Assembly: GCA_023432985.1 (NCBI GenBank)
Contig: JAEZEQ010000074.1
Coordinates: 1 to 29,265, forward strand
Origin: Bacteroidota bacterium
GTDB taxonomy: Bacteria; Bacteroidota; Bacteroidia; CAIKAF01
DNA: 29,265 nucleotides
Direction: 5' to 3'
A program made the position numbers and the translations under genes. Below the pieces are notes generated by a model that was not told the origin of the DNA, ran no database searches, and saw only the letters and a program-made list of their open reading frames with translations. Position 1 is the first letter of the stretch. Every line of letters begins with the position of its first letter. Shown here in pieces: positions 6,790 to 15,284 of the stretch.

Positions 6790-7815
6790 ATGACAGAAAT
6801 TCAATTTCAACATAAACAATCCGCACATTGCGAAAATGGCGTTACCTCCAATCTGTTTTCTTTTCATGGCCTGCATATTTCAGAACCCCTCGTCTTTGGT
6901 ATAGGCTCGGGCCTCTTTTTTGCGCATATGCCTTTTATGAAATTACACGGCTTGCCCGTTACCGGATTTCGACCCTTCCCGGGAATTATTTTCAAAAGAG
7001 CCGCTCGCAAATTAGGCATCAAAATGAAAGTGAAAACTTTCCGTGATCAAGAAAAAGCAATGGCTGCCCTCGATGCAAATCTCGCCGCCGGTATTCCCAC
7101 CGGTTGTGTTGTCGGTGTCTTTCACCTTACCTATTTCCCCGAGCCATACCGTTTCCATTTTAATGCACATAATCTCGTTGCATTTAAAAAAGTAAATGAC
7201 CTCTATTATATCTCCGATCCTGTAATGGAACAGATTACTACCCTCAATTATAAAGACTTTAAAAGAGTACGCTTCGCCAAAGGAACAGCCGAACCTAAAG
7301 GAAAAATGTATTGGCCTGTTTCTGTTCCCAAAGAGGTGAACCTGAGAAAAGCCATCATCAAAGGCATACGGAAAACCTGCTATGATATGACAGAAATTCC
7401 GCTTCCCTTTTTTGGCGCCAAAGGCATTAATTATCTCGCAAATCGCATGCTGAAATGGCCAAAAATAATGCCCAAGAAAAAAGCTTTGCTCAACCTGGGT
7501 CAAGTGGTGCGCATGCAAGAAGAAATTGGTACGGGTGGCGCCGGATTTCGCTTTATGTACGCCGCCTTTTTGTTTGAATGTGCTCAAATTTTCGAAGATG
7601 AACGTTTTAAAAACCTGGGTTTGGAAATGACAAAAATCGGAGACGATTGGCGCGCTTTTGCCTACGAAGCCGGACGATTGGTGAAAAATCGAAGCGACTT
7701 CGATGAGGAATGGATTGCCGTAGCTAATCGCCTGAAAACTATTGCAGCAAGCGAACAAGATGTATTCGAACGTTTATATAAATTAGCCAAAGAGTGGAGC
7801 AAGAGCCTGAAATAA
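6790..7815 (+). CDS. BtrH N-terminal domain protein (DUF4872-type), probable acyltransferase
   Basis: 341 residues. The N-terminus has the BtrH_N pattern: HCENGVTSNL with candidate nucleophile Cys14, then GLHISEPLVFGIGSG (27-41). Further on FNAHNLVAF supplies His127 and ISDP supplies Asp143, which fits a Cys-His-Asp triad of a papain/NlpC-like fold. The remaining 190 residues match the helical DUF4872-like part. BtrH of butirosin biosynthesis moves an acyl group from a carrier protein to an amine (family knowledge). A similar transfer or hydrolysis here is inference. It is cytosolic. The gene overlaps the ATPase gene by 22 bases and lies in an operon with an exporter and a thioesterase. Confidence 0.82.
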   Translation: MTEIQFQHKQSAHCENGVTSNLFSFHGLHISEPLVFGIGSGLFFAHMPFMKLHGLPVTGFRPFPGIIFKRAARKLGIKMKVKTFRDQEKAMAALDANLAAGIPTGCVVGVFHLTYFPEPYRFHFNAHNLVAFKKVNDLYYISDPVMEQITTLNYKDFKRVRFAKGTAEPKGKMYWPVSVPKEVNLRKAIIKGIRKTCYDMTEIPLPFFGAKGINYLANRMLKWPKIMPKKKALLNLGQVVRMQEEIGTGGAGFRFMYAAFLFECAQIFEDERFKNLGLEMTKIGDDWRAFAYEAGRLVKNRSDFDEEWIAVANRLKTIAASEQDVFERLYKLAKEWSKSLK

Positions 7816-8552
7816 TTCTAGACGTAAAAAGACTCTGTAAATCCTACAAAAATAAGGTCGAACCCGTTTTAAACGATCTTAAATTACAGGTGAAAAAGGG
7901 CGCATTTTACGGGATACTCGGCCCAAATGGTGCAGGCAAAACTACGCTCATTAATATCCTGTGCGGACTCATTCCGCCCGACTCCGGACATATACAAGTG
8001 CTTGGTAAACACCCCCGATCCTTCTCCGGATTGCAAAAAATCGGAATCGGTATAGTGCCCCAGGAAATTGCCCTTTACGAATCCTTATCCGCTAAAGAAA
8101 ATTTGCAATTTTTTGGTCAGGCATACCGCATCCCAACACCTATTCTGAATAAGAAAATTGATGAGTATACGAAAATATTCGGATTGGAAAATGCTATGCA
8201 TAGACCCATTTCGACTTACAGCGGCGGGATGAAAAGAAGGGTTAACCTTATGGCCGGTATATTGCATGATCCGGATATCTTGTTTTTGGACGAACCTACT
8301 GTAGGGATTGATGTACAAAGCCGGATGAAAATCATCGATTTTTTGAAAGCCTATAATGCCTCGGGCAAAACAATTTTTTATACTTCCCACCACATGCGCG
8401 AAGCCGAGTCTTTATGCAGTATGGTGGGCATAATGGACGCCGGTGTTTTGGTTGCCGAAGCTTCTCCCCGGGAGTTAATGCAAGGCTATGCATGCAATTC
8501 CCTCGAAGAGGTATTCCTCGCCATCACAGGCAAACATCTAAGAGACGAATGA
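7794..8552 (+). CDS. ABC transporter ATP-binding protein (ABC-2 exporter type)
   Basis: 252 residues with the full set of ABC ATPase motifs: Walker A GPNGAGKT (43-50), Q-loop Gln90, signature YSGGM (142-146), Walker B ILFLDEP (162-168) and H-loop in TSHHM (His200). The DPDILFLDEPTVGID and MREAESLC stretches place it with NatA/CcmA-like ATPases that power ABC-2 permeases. It starts with GTG inside the BtrH-like gene, since no ATG occurs before residue 135 and the Walker A would be lost otherwise. The permease follows with an ATGA overlap. Together they should form a homodimeric or two-component exporter. Confidence 0.93.
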   Translation: MEQEPEIILDVKRLCKSYKNKVEPVLNDLKLQVKKGAFYGILGPNGAGKTTLINILCGLIPPDSGHIQVLGKHPRSFSGLQKIGIGIVPQEIALYESLSAKENLQFFGQAYRIPTPILNKKIDEYTKIFGLENAMHRPISTYSGGMKRRVNLMAGILHDPDILFLDEPTVGIDVQSRMKIIDFLKAYNASGKTIFYTSHHMREAESLCSMVGIMDAGVLVAEASPRELMQGYACNSLEEVFLAITGKHLRDE

Positions 8553-9826
8553 TGAGAAGATTTTTGTATGCATTTTATAAAGAATTATTACTCCTGATTC
8601 GCGACCCGGCCGGATTAGCTATTCTTTTCGTATTGCCCGGTGTCATGGTTTTTCTGGTCTCTCTCATTCAAGACAGCGCCCTGAACGAACAAAAAAACAC
8701 CAAAATTCCCATTCTGATTTCGGATATGGATCGGGATACGCTAGGGCAACAATTGTATCGCGGTTTTCTGGCTTCGGGTTATTTCGAACCGATTTATACC
8801 TATGAAGGAGATAGTATTTCTGAAAAAAACGTATATGCATTAACAGCCGATGGAACCTTTAAAATAGGGATGATTATTCCGCCCGGCGTTTCCTCACAAA
8901 TTCGCCAAAATGCCGCAGATATTTTAAATCGCGTTATGAATCCCGGGCAAGAGGACTCTCTGCCTCTTTCGAGCAAAAAATCTATTGAGCTTATTTTTGA
9001 CCCATCGGTTCCCGAATCCTACAAATCTTCTGTGGAAATCGCCGTTGAACGCAATGTAAACGCCATTCAAACCGGAATTCTAATCCAGGGTTTCACCCAA
9101 AAACTAAGTCTTTTTATCCCCTCTGCAGCCCATGTGAAAATTGACCCGTCCGAGACTTCGGTGGAATTTGAAACCAAGTATGCAAGCAATCAGCAATCTA
9201 TAGTAAAACCCAATACTGTGCAGCATAATGTGCCGGCTTGGACTATCTTCGCCATGTTTTTTATCGTGATTCCTCTGGGTACGAATCTAATACGCGAAAA
9301 GGATAATGGCATAGAAAGACGCTTGCGGATTATTCCCGGCAGTTTTCAGGTGAATATTTTTGGCAAAATAACTGCCTTTATGCTGGTTGCCATGCTGCAA
9401 TTCGCTTTTATGTTGTCGACCGGATTATGGTGGTTGCCCATGTTGGGATTGCCTACTTTGGTCATAGGCTCTAACGCCATAGCCCTTTTTATTACCGCCC
9501 TCACCTGTGCTTTCGCCGCAACGGCCTATGGGGTTTGTATAGGCACTTTTGCACGTACGCACGAACAAGCCGCCTCATTCGGGTCTATTTCGGTGCTGAT
9601 TATGGCTGCCTTAGGCGGTATTTGGGTGCCTTCTTTTGTCATGCCCCCCATTATTCGCACTTTGGGGTCTTTCTCTCCACTCCATTGGGCACTGCAAGCT
9701 TTCTATGATGTCTTCCTCCGCGAAGCTCAACTCCATATTCTGTGGCCGAATTTGCTGAAATTATTCATCTTCGGGCTGGTTTTGTTGTTGATTTCTAAAT
9801 GGTATTCCTCACTTAAGTTTAAATAG
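8549..9826 (+). CDS. ABC-2 type permease
   Basis: 425 residues. One N-terminal membrane segment (about 18-38, GLAILFVLPGVMVFLVSLI) is followed by an extracytoplasmic domain of roughly 190 residues, then about five membrane helices including TIFAMFFIVIPLGTNLIREKDNG. This is the ABC2_membrane_3 (YhgE/Pip, DrrB-like) architecture with the short motif NGIERRLRIIPGS typical of the intracellular loop. ATG at 8549 overlaps the ATPase stop codon as ATGA, which decides the start against the long in-frame extension. The substrate is unknown. From context an acylated or lipid-like product is plausible. Confidence 0.9.
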   Translation: MMRRFLYAFYKELLLLIRDPAGLAILFVLPGVMVFLVSLIQDSALNEQKNTKIPILISDMDRDTLGQQLYRGFLASGYFEPIYTYEGDSISEKNVYALTADGTFKIGMIIPPGVSSQIRQNAADILNRVMNPGQEDSLPLSSKKSIELIFDPSVPESYKSSVEIAVERNVNAIQTGILIQGFTQKLSLFIPSAAHVKIDPSETSVEFETKYASNQQSIVKPNTVQHNVPAWTIFAMFFIVIPLGTNLIREKDNGIERRLRIIPGSFQVNIFGKITAFMLVAMLQFAFMLSTGLWWLPMLGLPTLVIGSNAIALFITALTCAFAATAYGVCIGTFARTHEQAASFGSISVLIMAALGGIWVPSFVMPPIIRTLGSFSPLHWALQAFYDVFLREAQLHILWPNLLKLFIFGLVLLLISKWYSSLKFK

Positions 9827-9827
9827 T

Positions 9828-10247
9828 ATGCTGACTGAACGATTCGAACAAAGAGTGCGCTTCGACGAGGTAGATAGCCTCGGTATTGTATGGCACGGTC
9901 ATTACGTAAAATATCTCGAAGACGGACGCGAAGCCTGGGGAAGAAAATACGGATTGACTTATTTGGGTATGTACTATGGTGAAGGCTATGCCGTACCCAT
10001 GGTCGACCTGCAAATGCAGTTTAAAAAACCCCTCGCCTATGAATCCTGTTTTGTGATTGAAACGGAATATGTGCCCTGCGATTCGGCTAAATTAATTCTT
10101 AAATATACCTTGTATAACGAGCAAAATGAAATCGTCCTGACCGCCCAATCTATACAGGTATTTGTCTCGAAAGATGGAAATGAATTGCAGCTTTCCTGCC
10201 CCGAGTTTTATAGGGAATGGAAAAAGAAATGGGAGCTGCTTACATAG
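9828..10247 (+). CDS. Hot-dog fold acyl-CoA thioesterase (4HBT/YbgC type)
   Basis: 139 residues, the usual length of 4-hydroxybenzoyl-CoA thioesterase family proteins. The active-site helix region reads RFDEVDSLGIVWHGHYVKYLEDGREAW (residues 11-37 as a whole), with Asp16 in the position of the catalytic Asp and the HxxYxxxxEDGRE pattern following. It cleaves acyl groups from CoA or an acyl carrier protein. One base separates it from the permease gene, so it belongs to the operon. It may release or recycle acyl chains used by the BtrH-like enzyme (inference). Confidence 0.9.
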   Translation: MLTERFEQRVRFDEVDSLGIVWHGHYVKYLEDGREAWGRKYGLTYLGMYYGEGYAVPMVDLQMQFKKPLAYESCFVIETEYVPCDSAKLILKYTLYNEQNEIVLTAQSIQVFVSKDGNELQLSCPEFYREWKKKWELLT

Positions 10248-10382
10248 TAAACCCTCATTTTTCCTTAGATCTCCTTTTCATTCCTTATTTCCCCGGTCCA
10301 TATTTTTATTAAATTTTCTTTTTACTAAGTGGAAATAATTTACCTTGGCATATAAATTGATTTATCAATAAAAAAACCAAAA

Positions 10383-10580
10383 ATGAAAAAAGTTCTGATG
10401 TTTATTCCGCTTTTAGCCATGTTGGCAGCATGCGGAAGTAAAGGTCCCACCGAGGCCGAATTGAAACAACAACAGCAATTAGACAGCACCGTAGTGGAAG
10501 TCGAAAAAGCCGTTGAAGCCGGAGAAGAAACGCATGAATCGTTGAAAAATGAAATCGACGGTATTTTAAATGAAATTTAA
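10383..10580 (+). CDS. Small lipoprotein
   Basis: 65 residues. The signal peptide MKKVLMFIPLLAMLAAC has lipobox LAAC, so Cys17 is lipidated and the mature chain has only 49 residues. This is acidic (EVEKAVEAGEETHESLKNEID) and probably one helix. A weak promoter box TACCTTGG lies at 10341-10348. The gene sits 14 bases ahead of a second exported, helix-rich protein, hinting at a joint role in the envelope. No known family recognised. Confidence 0.78.
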   Translation: MKKVLMFIPLLAMLAACGSKGPTEAELKQQQQLDSTVVEVEKAVEAGEETHESLKNEIDGILNEI

Positions 10581-10593
10581 TACAAACAGGTAT

Positions 10594-11244
10594 ATGAAAA
10601 AATTAGTAGTTTTAATCGCAGCCTTTGCTTTCGGATCTTACTTTGCCATGGCACAAAATCAGGGTAAAGGAAAATCGGAACAAAGTCATAAAACCGAAGT
10701 GCAAAAAGGGAACGCACAAAAGGGAAATATGAAGGAATCGAATGGTAAAAATGCCTCCGATAAAATTGAATCTGCTCAGGAAAATAAAGGGCAGGGCAGA
10801 CCCGAAAATGCGGGAAAACCGGAAGATGCAGGAAATCAGAATGAGCAAAACGCTAAGCCCGAAGATAAGGGCAATAACGGAAAGAAATTAGGTCATGAGA
10901 AAAATGAACCTAAAGGAAATGCCTATGGTAGAGATAAAGGTGATTTAAGTGGCAAAGAATTTGGACAGCAAAGAGCTGCTGAAGCCAGAGCTAAAGCCAA
11001 AGAATTGAAAGAAGATATACAAGAGCAGGAAGCCGAAGTGGAAGAAACACAAGGTAAAATAAATGCCGCTAAGGATAAAGTTTCTACTCAGGAAGCAAAT
11101 AAAGAAATCAGCAAGGAAGAAGCTGCCGCTAAATTGGATAAAATCAAAACAGCCGAAGATAAATTGCAATTGATGAAAGATAATGTCGATAAGCAAAAAC
11201 AAGAATTGGATAAGCTGGAAAAATTGACCAATGAGGTGAAATAA
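10594..11244 (+). CDS. Secreted Lys/Glu/Asn-rich protein with C-terminal coiled coil
   Basis: 216 residues. A signal peptide ends in AMA before Gln21. The mature N-terminal half is low-complexity, made of Gly, Lys, Asn, Glu and Gln, with loose repeats such as GKPEDAGN and KPEDKGNN. The C-terminal 85 residues are a charged coiled coil (KAKELKEDIQEQEAEVEE and so on). ATG at 10594 is chosen over an in-frame ATG at 10570, which would overlap the lipoprotein gene and lengthen the signal peptide with polar residues. A terminator follows at 11268-11298. Probably periplasmic or surface, function unknown. Confidence 0.75.
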   Translation: MKKLVVLIAAFAFGSYFAMAQNQGKGKSEQSHKTEVQKGNAQKGNMKESNGKNASDKIESAQENKGQGRPENAGKPEDAGNQNEQNAKPEDKGNNGKKLGHEKNEPKGNAYGRDKGDLSGKEFGQQRAAEARAKAKELKEDIQEQEAEVEETQGKINAAKDKVSTQEANKEISKEEAAAKLDKIKTAEDKLQLMKDNVDKQKQELDKLEKLTNEVK

Positions 11245-11267
11245 TGTTCCATACAGTTTTTATGAAA

Positions 11268-11298
11268 AACAGGTTCGATTTTCGGATCTGTTTTTTTT
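11268..11298 (+). terminator. Terminator after the secreted coiled-coil protein gene
   Basis: AACAGGTTCG (11268-11277) pairs with CGGATCTGTT (11283-11292) including two G:U pairs, over ATTTT, and is followed by a T run to 11298. Confidence 0.75.
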
Positions 11299-11390
11299 GT
11301 TCATTTTCTTCCTGTCTTTTTCGCTTTTTTAAGCTTTATATTGTAACCATAGTCACAAAGAAAATGACAAATATTGTCGACCTTTACAAC

Positions 11391-11975
11391 ATGAATAATA
11401 TAGCATATTTTGAAAAAGGGATATCCTTCGCCGATTATAAGGCAGGATTCGAGCAAGCGGTGGCTGAAGGACGCACCAGTGGGCCGAACCAAGACGAAAT
11501 GTATGTGCACTATACTTCGTTGAATTTACACCGCTTCAATCGGCTTTGGAAGCATACTCAGATTGATGCAAAATTAGAACAAGTCATAAAATCGGCTCCG
11601 GTAAAATGGAAGATCATTATGCTTACCGAATATTGGTGCGGCGATGCGGCACAAAATATTCCCATTTTACAAAAGGCGTTTGATTTGAATCCGAACATAG
11701 AAATGCGTTTTTTGTTCAGAGACGAAAATTTGGAATTGATGGATCGATACCTTACGAATGGAGGACGTAGTATACCCAAGATGATCGTAATGGACGAGGA
11801 CGGAAACGAATTGTTCAATTGGGGTCCGCGTCCGCATGCAGCCCAAGAAGAAATGGCACGAATGAAAGCCGAAAATGTTGAAATGGCGCTGCTCATCGAA
11901 GGCATGCAACGTTGGTATAATGCCGACAAAGGACAGAGTTTACAAGCAGAAATTCTCGATTTTTTCAGCAAATAA
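11391..11975 (+). CDS. Thioredoxin-like protein with single-Cys WCGDA motif
   Basis: 194 residues. A thioredoxin-like fold is indicated by IIMLTEYWCGDAAQNIPILQ (residues 83-102), where the first active-site Cys is kept but the second is replaced by Asp, and by the cis-Pro strand RSIPKMIVMDEDG. No signal peptide, so cytosolic. This WCGDA class is widespread in Bacteroidota and has no agreed substrate. The ATG at 11391 begins the conserved part (NNIAYFEKGISFADY). The ATG at 11364 or the long upstream frame would add an unrelated low-quality stretch. Converges on der with a two-base gap. Confidence 0.82.
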   Translation: MNNIAYFEKGISFADYKAGFEQAVAEGRTSGPNQDEMYVHYTSLNLHRFNRLWKHTQIDAKLEQVIKSAPVKWKIIMLTEYWCGDAAQNIPILQKAFDLNPNIEMRFLFRDENLELMDRYLTNGGRSIPKMIVMDEDGNELFNWGPRPHAAQEEMARMKAENVEMALLIEGMQRWYNADKGQSLQAEILDFFSK

Positions 11976-11977
11976 GC

Positions 11978-13282
11978 CTATTTCTGTCTGAAGAAAATGC
12001 GCACCGGAGATCCGTGAAAGTTGAAATGACTGCGTAATTTATTCTCCAGAAAACGCTTATAAGGATCCCTTATATATTGGGGCATATTACAGAAAAACAC
12101 GATGGTGGGATAATGTGCCGGTATTTGGGTCACATATTTTATCTTGATATATTTTCCTTTTATTGCCGGCGGTGGAAATTCTTCAATAAGCGGTAAAAAG
12201 AATTCGTTCAATTCGGATGTTTTAATTCGCCTTTTCCGATTTTCTGCCACTTCCATTGCTTGTTCGAGCGCTTTAAATATACGCTGTTTGGTAAGCACTG
12301 AAGTAAACACAATCGGGAAATCGCGGAAAGGTGCTGTTTTTTCGAAAATAATTTCCTCGTATTGTTTGGCCGTATTGGTTTCTTTTTCCACCAAATCCCA
12401 TTTGTTTACTATAACTACGAGTCCTTTATGGTTTTTTTCGACCAAATGCAAGATATTTAAATCCTGACTTTCGAGACCTTGCGTGGCATCGAGCATAAGA
12501 ATGGCTACATCCGATTCTTCAATAGCCCGTATAGATCTTAGTACGGAATAGAATTCTATATCTTCGGTAACTTTCGATTTTTTGCGTAATCCGGCTGTAT
12601 CGAGCATCCAGAAATCGAATCCGAATTTATTAAAACGGGTATGAATGGTGTCGCGCGTGGTGCCGGCAACGGGAGTCACGATATTTCTATCCTCCTCGAG
12701 CAGGGCGTTGATAAAGGATGATTTTCCGACATTAGGGCGTCCTACAACGGCAATTTTCGGGATTTCATCTTCCGTTTTTTCGGGTTCATCTTTCACATAT
12801 TTTATAACCTCATCGAGCAGGTCTCCGGTTCCCGATCCGCTGGTTGCAGAAACGGCAAAGACATCGCCCAAACCTAAGCTGTAAAACTCGGCCACATCCA
12901 TTTCGCGTTGCGAGTTATCGACCTTGTTTACCACAATGATTACCGGTTTTTTCGATTTGCGCAGCATATCGGCAACGGCCAAATCAGGCGTTGTTGTTCC
13001 GGTGGTAACATCGGCCATAAAAAGAACTACATCGCATTCTTCCACGGCCATTTTTACTTGCTTATTGATTTCCGTTTCGAAAACATCATCGCTTCCGCTG
13101 ATATAACCTCCGGTATCAATAATGGTAAATTCTTTTCCACCCCATTCGGATTTTCCGTAATGTCGATCGCGGGTAGTTCCACTGGTCGGATCTACGATGG
13201 CGGCGCGACTTTCTGTGAGGCGGTTGAACAAAGTGCTCTTGCCTACATTGGGTCTGCCTACTATAGCTACGATTGTACTCAT
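11978..13282 (-). CDS. der: Ribosome biogenesis GTPase Der (EngA)
   Basis: 434 residues with two GTPase domains and a C-terminal KH-like domain, the Der layout. Domain one has GRPNVGKST (9-17), DTGG and NKVD. Domain two has GRPNVGKSS, DTAGLRKKS and NKWD. The final 110 residues (FFLPLIEEFPPP, then IFFRQK) are the KH-like domain that contacts RNA. Der is essential for 50S subunit maturation. ATG at 13282 is chosen: the family starts with STIVAIVGRPNVG, and a -7 box stands just four bases before it, which rules out the longer in-frame start. Confidence 0.97.
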   Translation of the reverse strand: MSTIVAIVGRPNVGKSTLFNRLTESRAAIVDPTSGTTRDRHYGKSEWGGKEFTIIDTGGYISGSDDVFETEINKQVKMAVEECDVVLFMADVTTGTTTPDLAVADMLRKSKKPVIIVVNKVDNSQREMDVAEFYSLGLGDVFAVSATSGSGTGDLLDEVIKYVKDEPEKTEDEIPKIAVVGRPNVGKSSFINALLEEDRNIVTPVAGTTRDTIHTRFNKFGFDFWMLDTAGLRKKSKVTEDIEFYSVLRSIRAIEESDVAILMLDATQGLESQDLNILHLVEKNHKGLVVIVNKWDLVEKETNTAKQYEEIIFEKTAPFRDFPIVFTSVLTKQRIFKALEQAMEVAENRKRRIKTSELNEFFLPLIEEFPPPAIKGKYIKIKYVTQIPAHYPTIVFFCNMPQYIRDPYKRFLENKLRSHFNFHGSPVRIFFRQK

Positions 13283-13286
13283 ATTG

Positions 13287-13294
13287 CAAAAATA
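13287..13294 (-). promoter_or_regulatory. -7 box of der
   Basis: The minus strand reads TATTTTTG, an exact TAnnTTTG match, then CAAT and the der ATG. A leaderless transcript is predicted. Confidence 0.5.
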
Positions 13295-13324
13295 TATAAT
13301 TTGCCGATACCTAAGGTATTCCGA

Positions 13325-13355
13325 CAAAAAAGCCGCACGGAAAACCGCACGGCTT
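13325..13355 (-). terminator. Terminator of atpD-atpC
   Basis: On the minus strand AAGCCGTGCGG pairs perfectly with CCGTGCGGCTT (13355-13345 with 13340-13330) over TTTT and is followed by a short T run. It separates the ATP synthase pair from der. Confidence 0.85.
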
Positions 13356-13379
13356 CTAGTTTTAAATGGTAAAAAACTT

Positions 13380-13616
13380 TTATTTCTCTACGAGAATAAT
13401 AGCTTTATTGTTATTCATTTCCAAGACACCGCTTTTGATTTCGATAAACTCGGTCTTCTCGTTGCTCACCACTTTTATCTTGCCTTTATCGAGCGTACTG
13501 ATAATGGGTGCGTGATTATTTAAAACGCCAAATGAGCCATCTGTTCCGGGCAATTGCAATTGCTTGGCTTCTCCGCTAAACAGAATAGCATCCGGTGTTA
13601 TAATTTCAACTTGCAT
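13380..13616 (-). CDS. atpC: F0F1 ATP synthase subunit epsilon (short form)
   Basis: 78 residues comprising only the N-terminal beta-sandwich of epsilon, starting VEIITPDAILFSGEAKQLQLPG and with the conserved GSFGVLNNHAPI segment at 27-38. The C-terminal two-helix inhibitory domain of longer epsilons (about 50 residues) is missing. This short form is common in Bacteroidota and is probably natural rather than a truncation. It couples the gamma-shaft rotor to the c-ring. It follows atpD by 20 bases. Confidence 0.93.
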   Translation of the reverse strand: MQVEIITPDAILFSGEAKQLQLPGTDGSFGVLNNHAPIISTLDKGKIKVVSNEKTEFIEIKSGVLEMNNNKAIILVEK

Positions 13617-13636
13617 TTGCTCTAGGTTTTAATGAT

Positions 13637-15145
13637 TTATTTACGCGACTCGGCAAGGATTTTTTCTCCCGCTTCTATCACATCTTCGATGGTTCCTTTT
13701 AAGTTGAACGCCGCCTCAGGATATTGATCTACTTCACCGTCAATAATCATGTTGAAACCTTTAATGGTATCTTCAATGCTTACAAATACACCCGGGATAC
13801 CCGTAAACTGCTCGGCTACGTGGAATGGTTGCGATAAGAAACGTTGAACACGACGTGCACGGTGTACAACCAATTTATCTTCTTCACTCAACTCATCCAT
13901 ACCCAAGATGGCAATGATATCCTGAAGTTCTTTATAACGTTGTAAGATTTGTTTTACGCGTTGTGCCGTTTCATAATGCTTCTCACCGATAACGTTAGGA
14001 GACAAGATACGTGATGTAGAATCTAATGGATCTACAGCCGGATAAATACCCAATTCGGCAATTTTACGACTCAATACCGTAGTGGCATCAAGGTGAGCAA
14101 AGGTTGTTGCCGGAGCCGGGTCAGTCAAGTCATCCGCGGGTACATATACCGCCTGAACGGAAGTAATAGATCCGTTTTTGGTAGAGGTAATACGCTCTTG
14201 CATTAATCCCATCTCTGTAGCCAATGTAGGCTGATAACCCACCGCTGAAGGCATACGTCCCAATAGAGCCGATACCTCAGATCCGGCCTGAGTAAAACGG
14301 AATATATTATCGATGAAGAATAAGATATCACGTCCGCCATCGCTGCCCGATCCATCTCCGTCACGGAAATATTCCGCAACCGATAGTCCAGATAAAGCTA
14401 CACGAGCACGTGCTCCTGGAGGCTCGTTCATCTGACCGAATACAAATGTTGCTTTAGACTCTTTTAAGCCCTCAACATCAACTTTACTTAAATCCCAACC
14501 GCCTTCTTCCATAGAATGCTTAAATGCATCTCCATAGTTCATAATGCCGGCCTCAATCATCTCACGCATCAAGTCATTACCCTCACGAGTACGCTCTCCA
14601 ACCCCGGCAAATACCGAAAGTCCACCATGACCTTTTGCAATATTGTTAATCAACTCCTGAATCAATACGGTCTTACCTACACCGGCTCCACCGAATAATC
14701 CGATTTTTCCCCCTTTGGCATAAGGCTCAATGAGGTCAATTACTTTAATTCCTGTATATAATACTTCGCTCGAAGTAGATAAATCCTCAAATTTCGGCGG
14801 CTCACGGTGAATCGGATATCCACCTTTTTTATCAATCTGTGGAAGACCGTCTATCGCATCTCCCGTTACATTGAATAAACGTCCTTTGATGCTCTCTCCA
14901 ATGGGCATGGTAATTGCACTTCCGGTGGCCAGCACGTCCATGCCTCTGCGCAAACCGTCCGAAGAATCCATCGCAATGGTTCTTACTGTGTCTTCTCCAA
15001 CATGCTGTTGCACTTCCAGTACCAAAGTGGTTCCATTTTCGCGCTTTATTTCTAACGCCTCTAAAATATTTGGCAGATTTTCTGCATTCTCGAACCTGAC
15101 GTCGATTACCGGACCAATGATTTGGGATATCTTACCTGTTGACAT
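13637..15145 (-). CDS. atpD: F0F1 ATP synthase subunit beta
   Basis: 502 residues, full length. Catalytic subunit of F1. The P-loop GGAGVGKTVL, the GERTREGNDL block with the catalytic Glu, the Walker B stretch ILFFIDNIFRFTQAGSEVSA and the ATP-synthase signature-like PAVDPLDSTSR all appear in order. The DELSEED helix is seen as DELSEED in full. It forms an operon only with atpC, since other ATP synthase genes are not in the window, a known arrangement in this phylum. Promoter box at 15187-15194. Confidence 0.98.
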   Translation of the reverse strand: MSTGKISQIIGPVIDVRFENAENLPNILEALEIKRENGTTLVLEVQQHVGEDTVRTIAMDSSDGLRRGMDVLATGSAITMPIGESIKGRLFNVTGDAIDGLPQIDKKGGYPIHREPPKFEDLSTSSEVLYTGIKVIDLIEPYAKGGKIGLFGGAGVGKTVLIQELINNIAKGHGGLSVFAGVGERTREGNDLMREMIEAGIMNYGDAFKHSMEEGGWDLSKVDVEGLKESKATFVFGQMNEPPGARARVALSGLSVAEYFRDGDGSGSDGGRDILFFIDNIFRFTQAGSEVSALLGRMPSAVGYQPTLATEMGLMQERITSTKNGSITSVQAVYVPADDLTDPAPATTFAHLDATTVLSRKIAELGIYPAVDPLDSTSRILSPNVIGEKHYETAQRVKQILQRYKELQDIIAILGMDELSEEDKLVVHRARRVQRFLSQPFHVAEQFTGIPGVFVSIEDTIKGFNMIIDGEVDQYPEAAFNLKGTIEDVIEAGEKILAESRK

Positions 15146-15186
15146 ATTTGTGATTATAATAGAATGATATTCTCTGAATTTGGGTG

Positions 15187-15217
15187 CAAAGGTAGGATTA
15201 TTTTGAAAAGAAACGAA
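15187..15217 (-). promoter_or_regulatory. Promoter of atpD-atpC
   Basis: The minus strand has TACCTTTG (15194-15187), an exact -7 match. A TTCG (15217-15214), one mismatch from TTTG, stands 19 bases upstream. This gives a leader of about 36-40 bases before the atpD ATG, unlike the leaderless genes nearby. Confidence 0.65.
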
Positions 15218-15284
15218 TTTTTTACCCGCTTCCTTATTCTTTTTTTAGCTGAGGTCTTTTATAACCCAATTCCCATCTGCTTTC

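Noticed and set aside
7012..7758. 248-codon antisense frame across the BtrH-like gene
   Set aside because: It opposes a gene with clear family motifs and tight operon spacing.
8414..8548. 45-codon N-terminal extension of the ABC permease
   Set aside because: It overlaps the 3' end of the ATPase gene, has no family similarity, and the ATGA overlap gives a better start.
13380..13616. Truncated atpC
   Set aside because: Epsilon subunits lacking the C-terminal helices are normal in Bacteroidota. The stop is followed by an intact terminator rather than by remnants of a lost domain.
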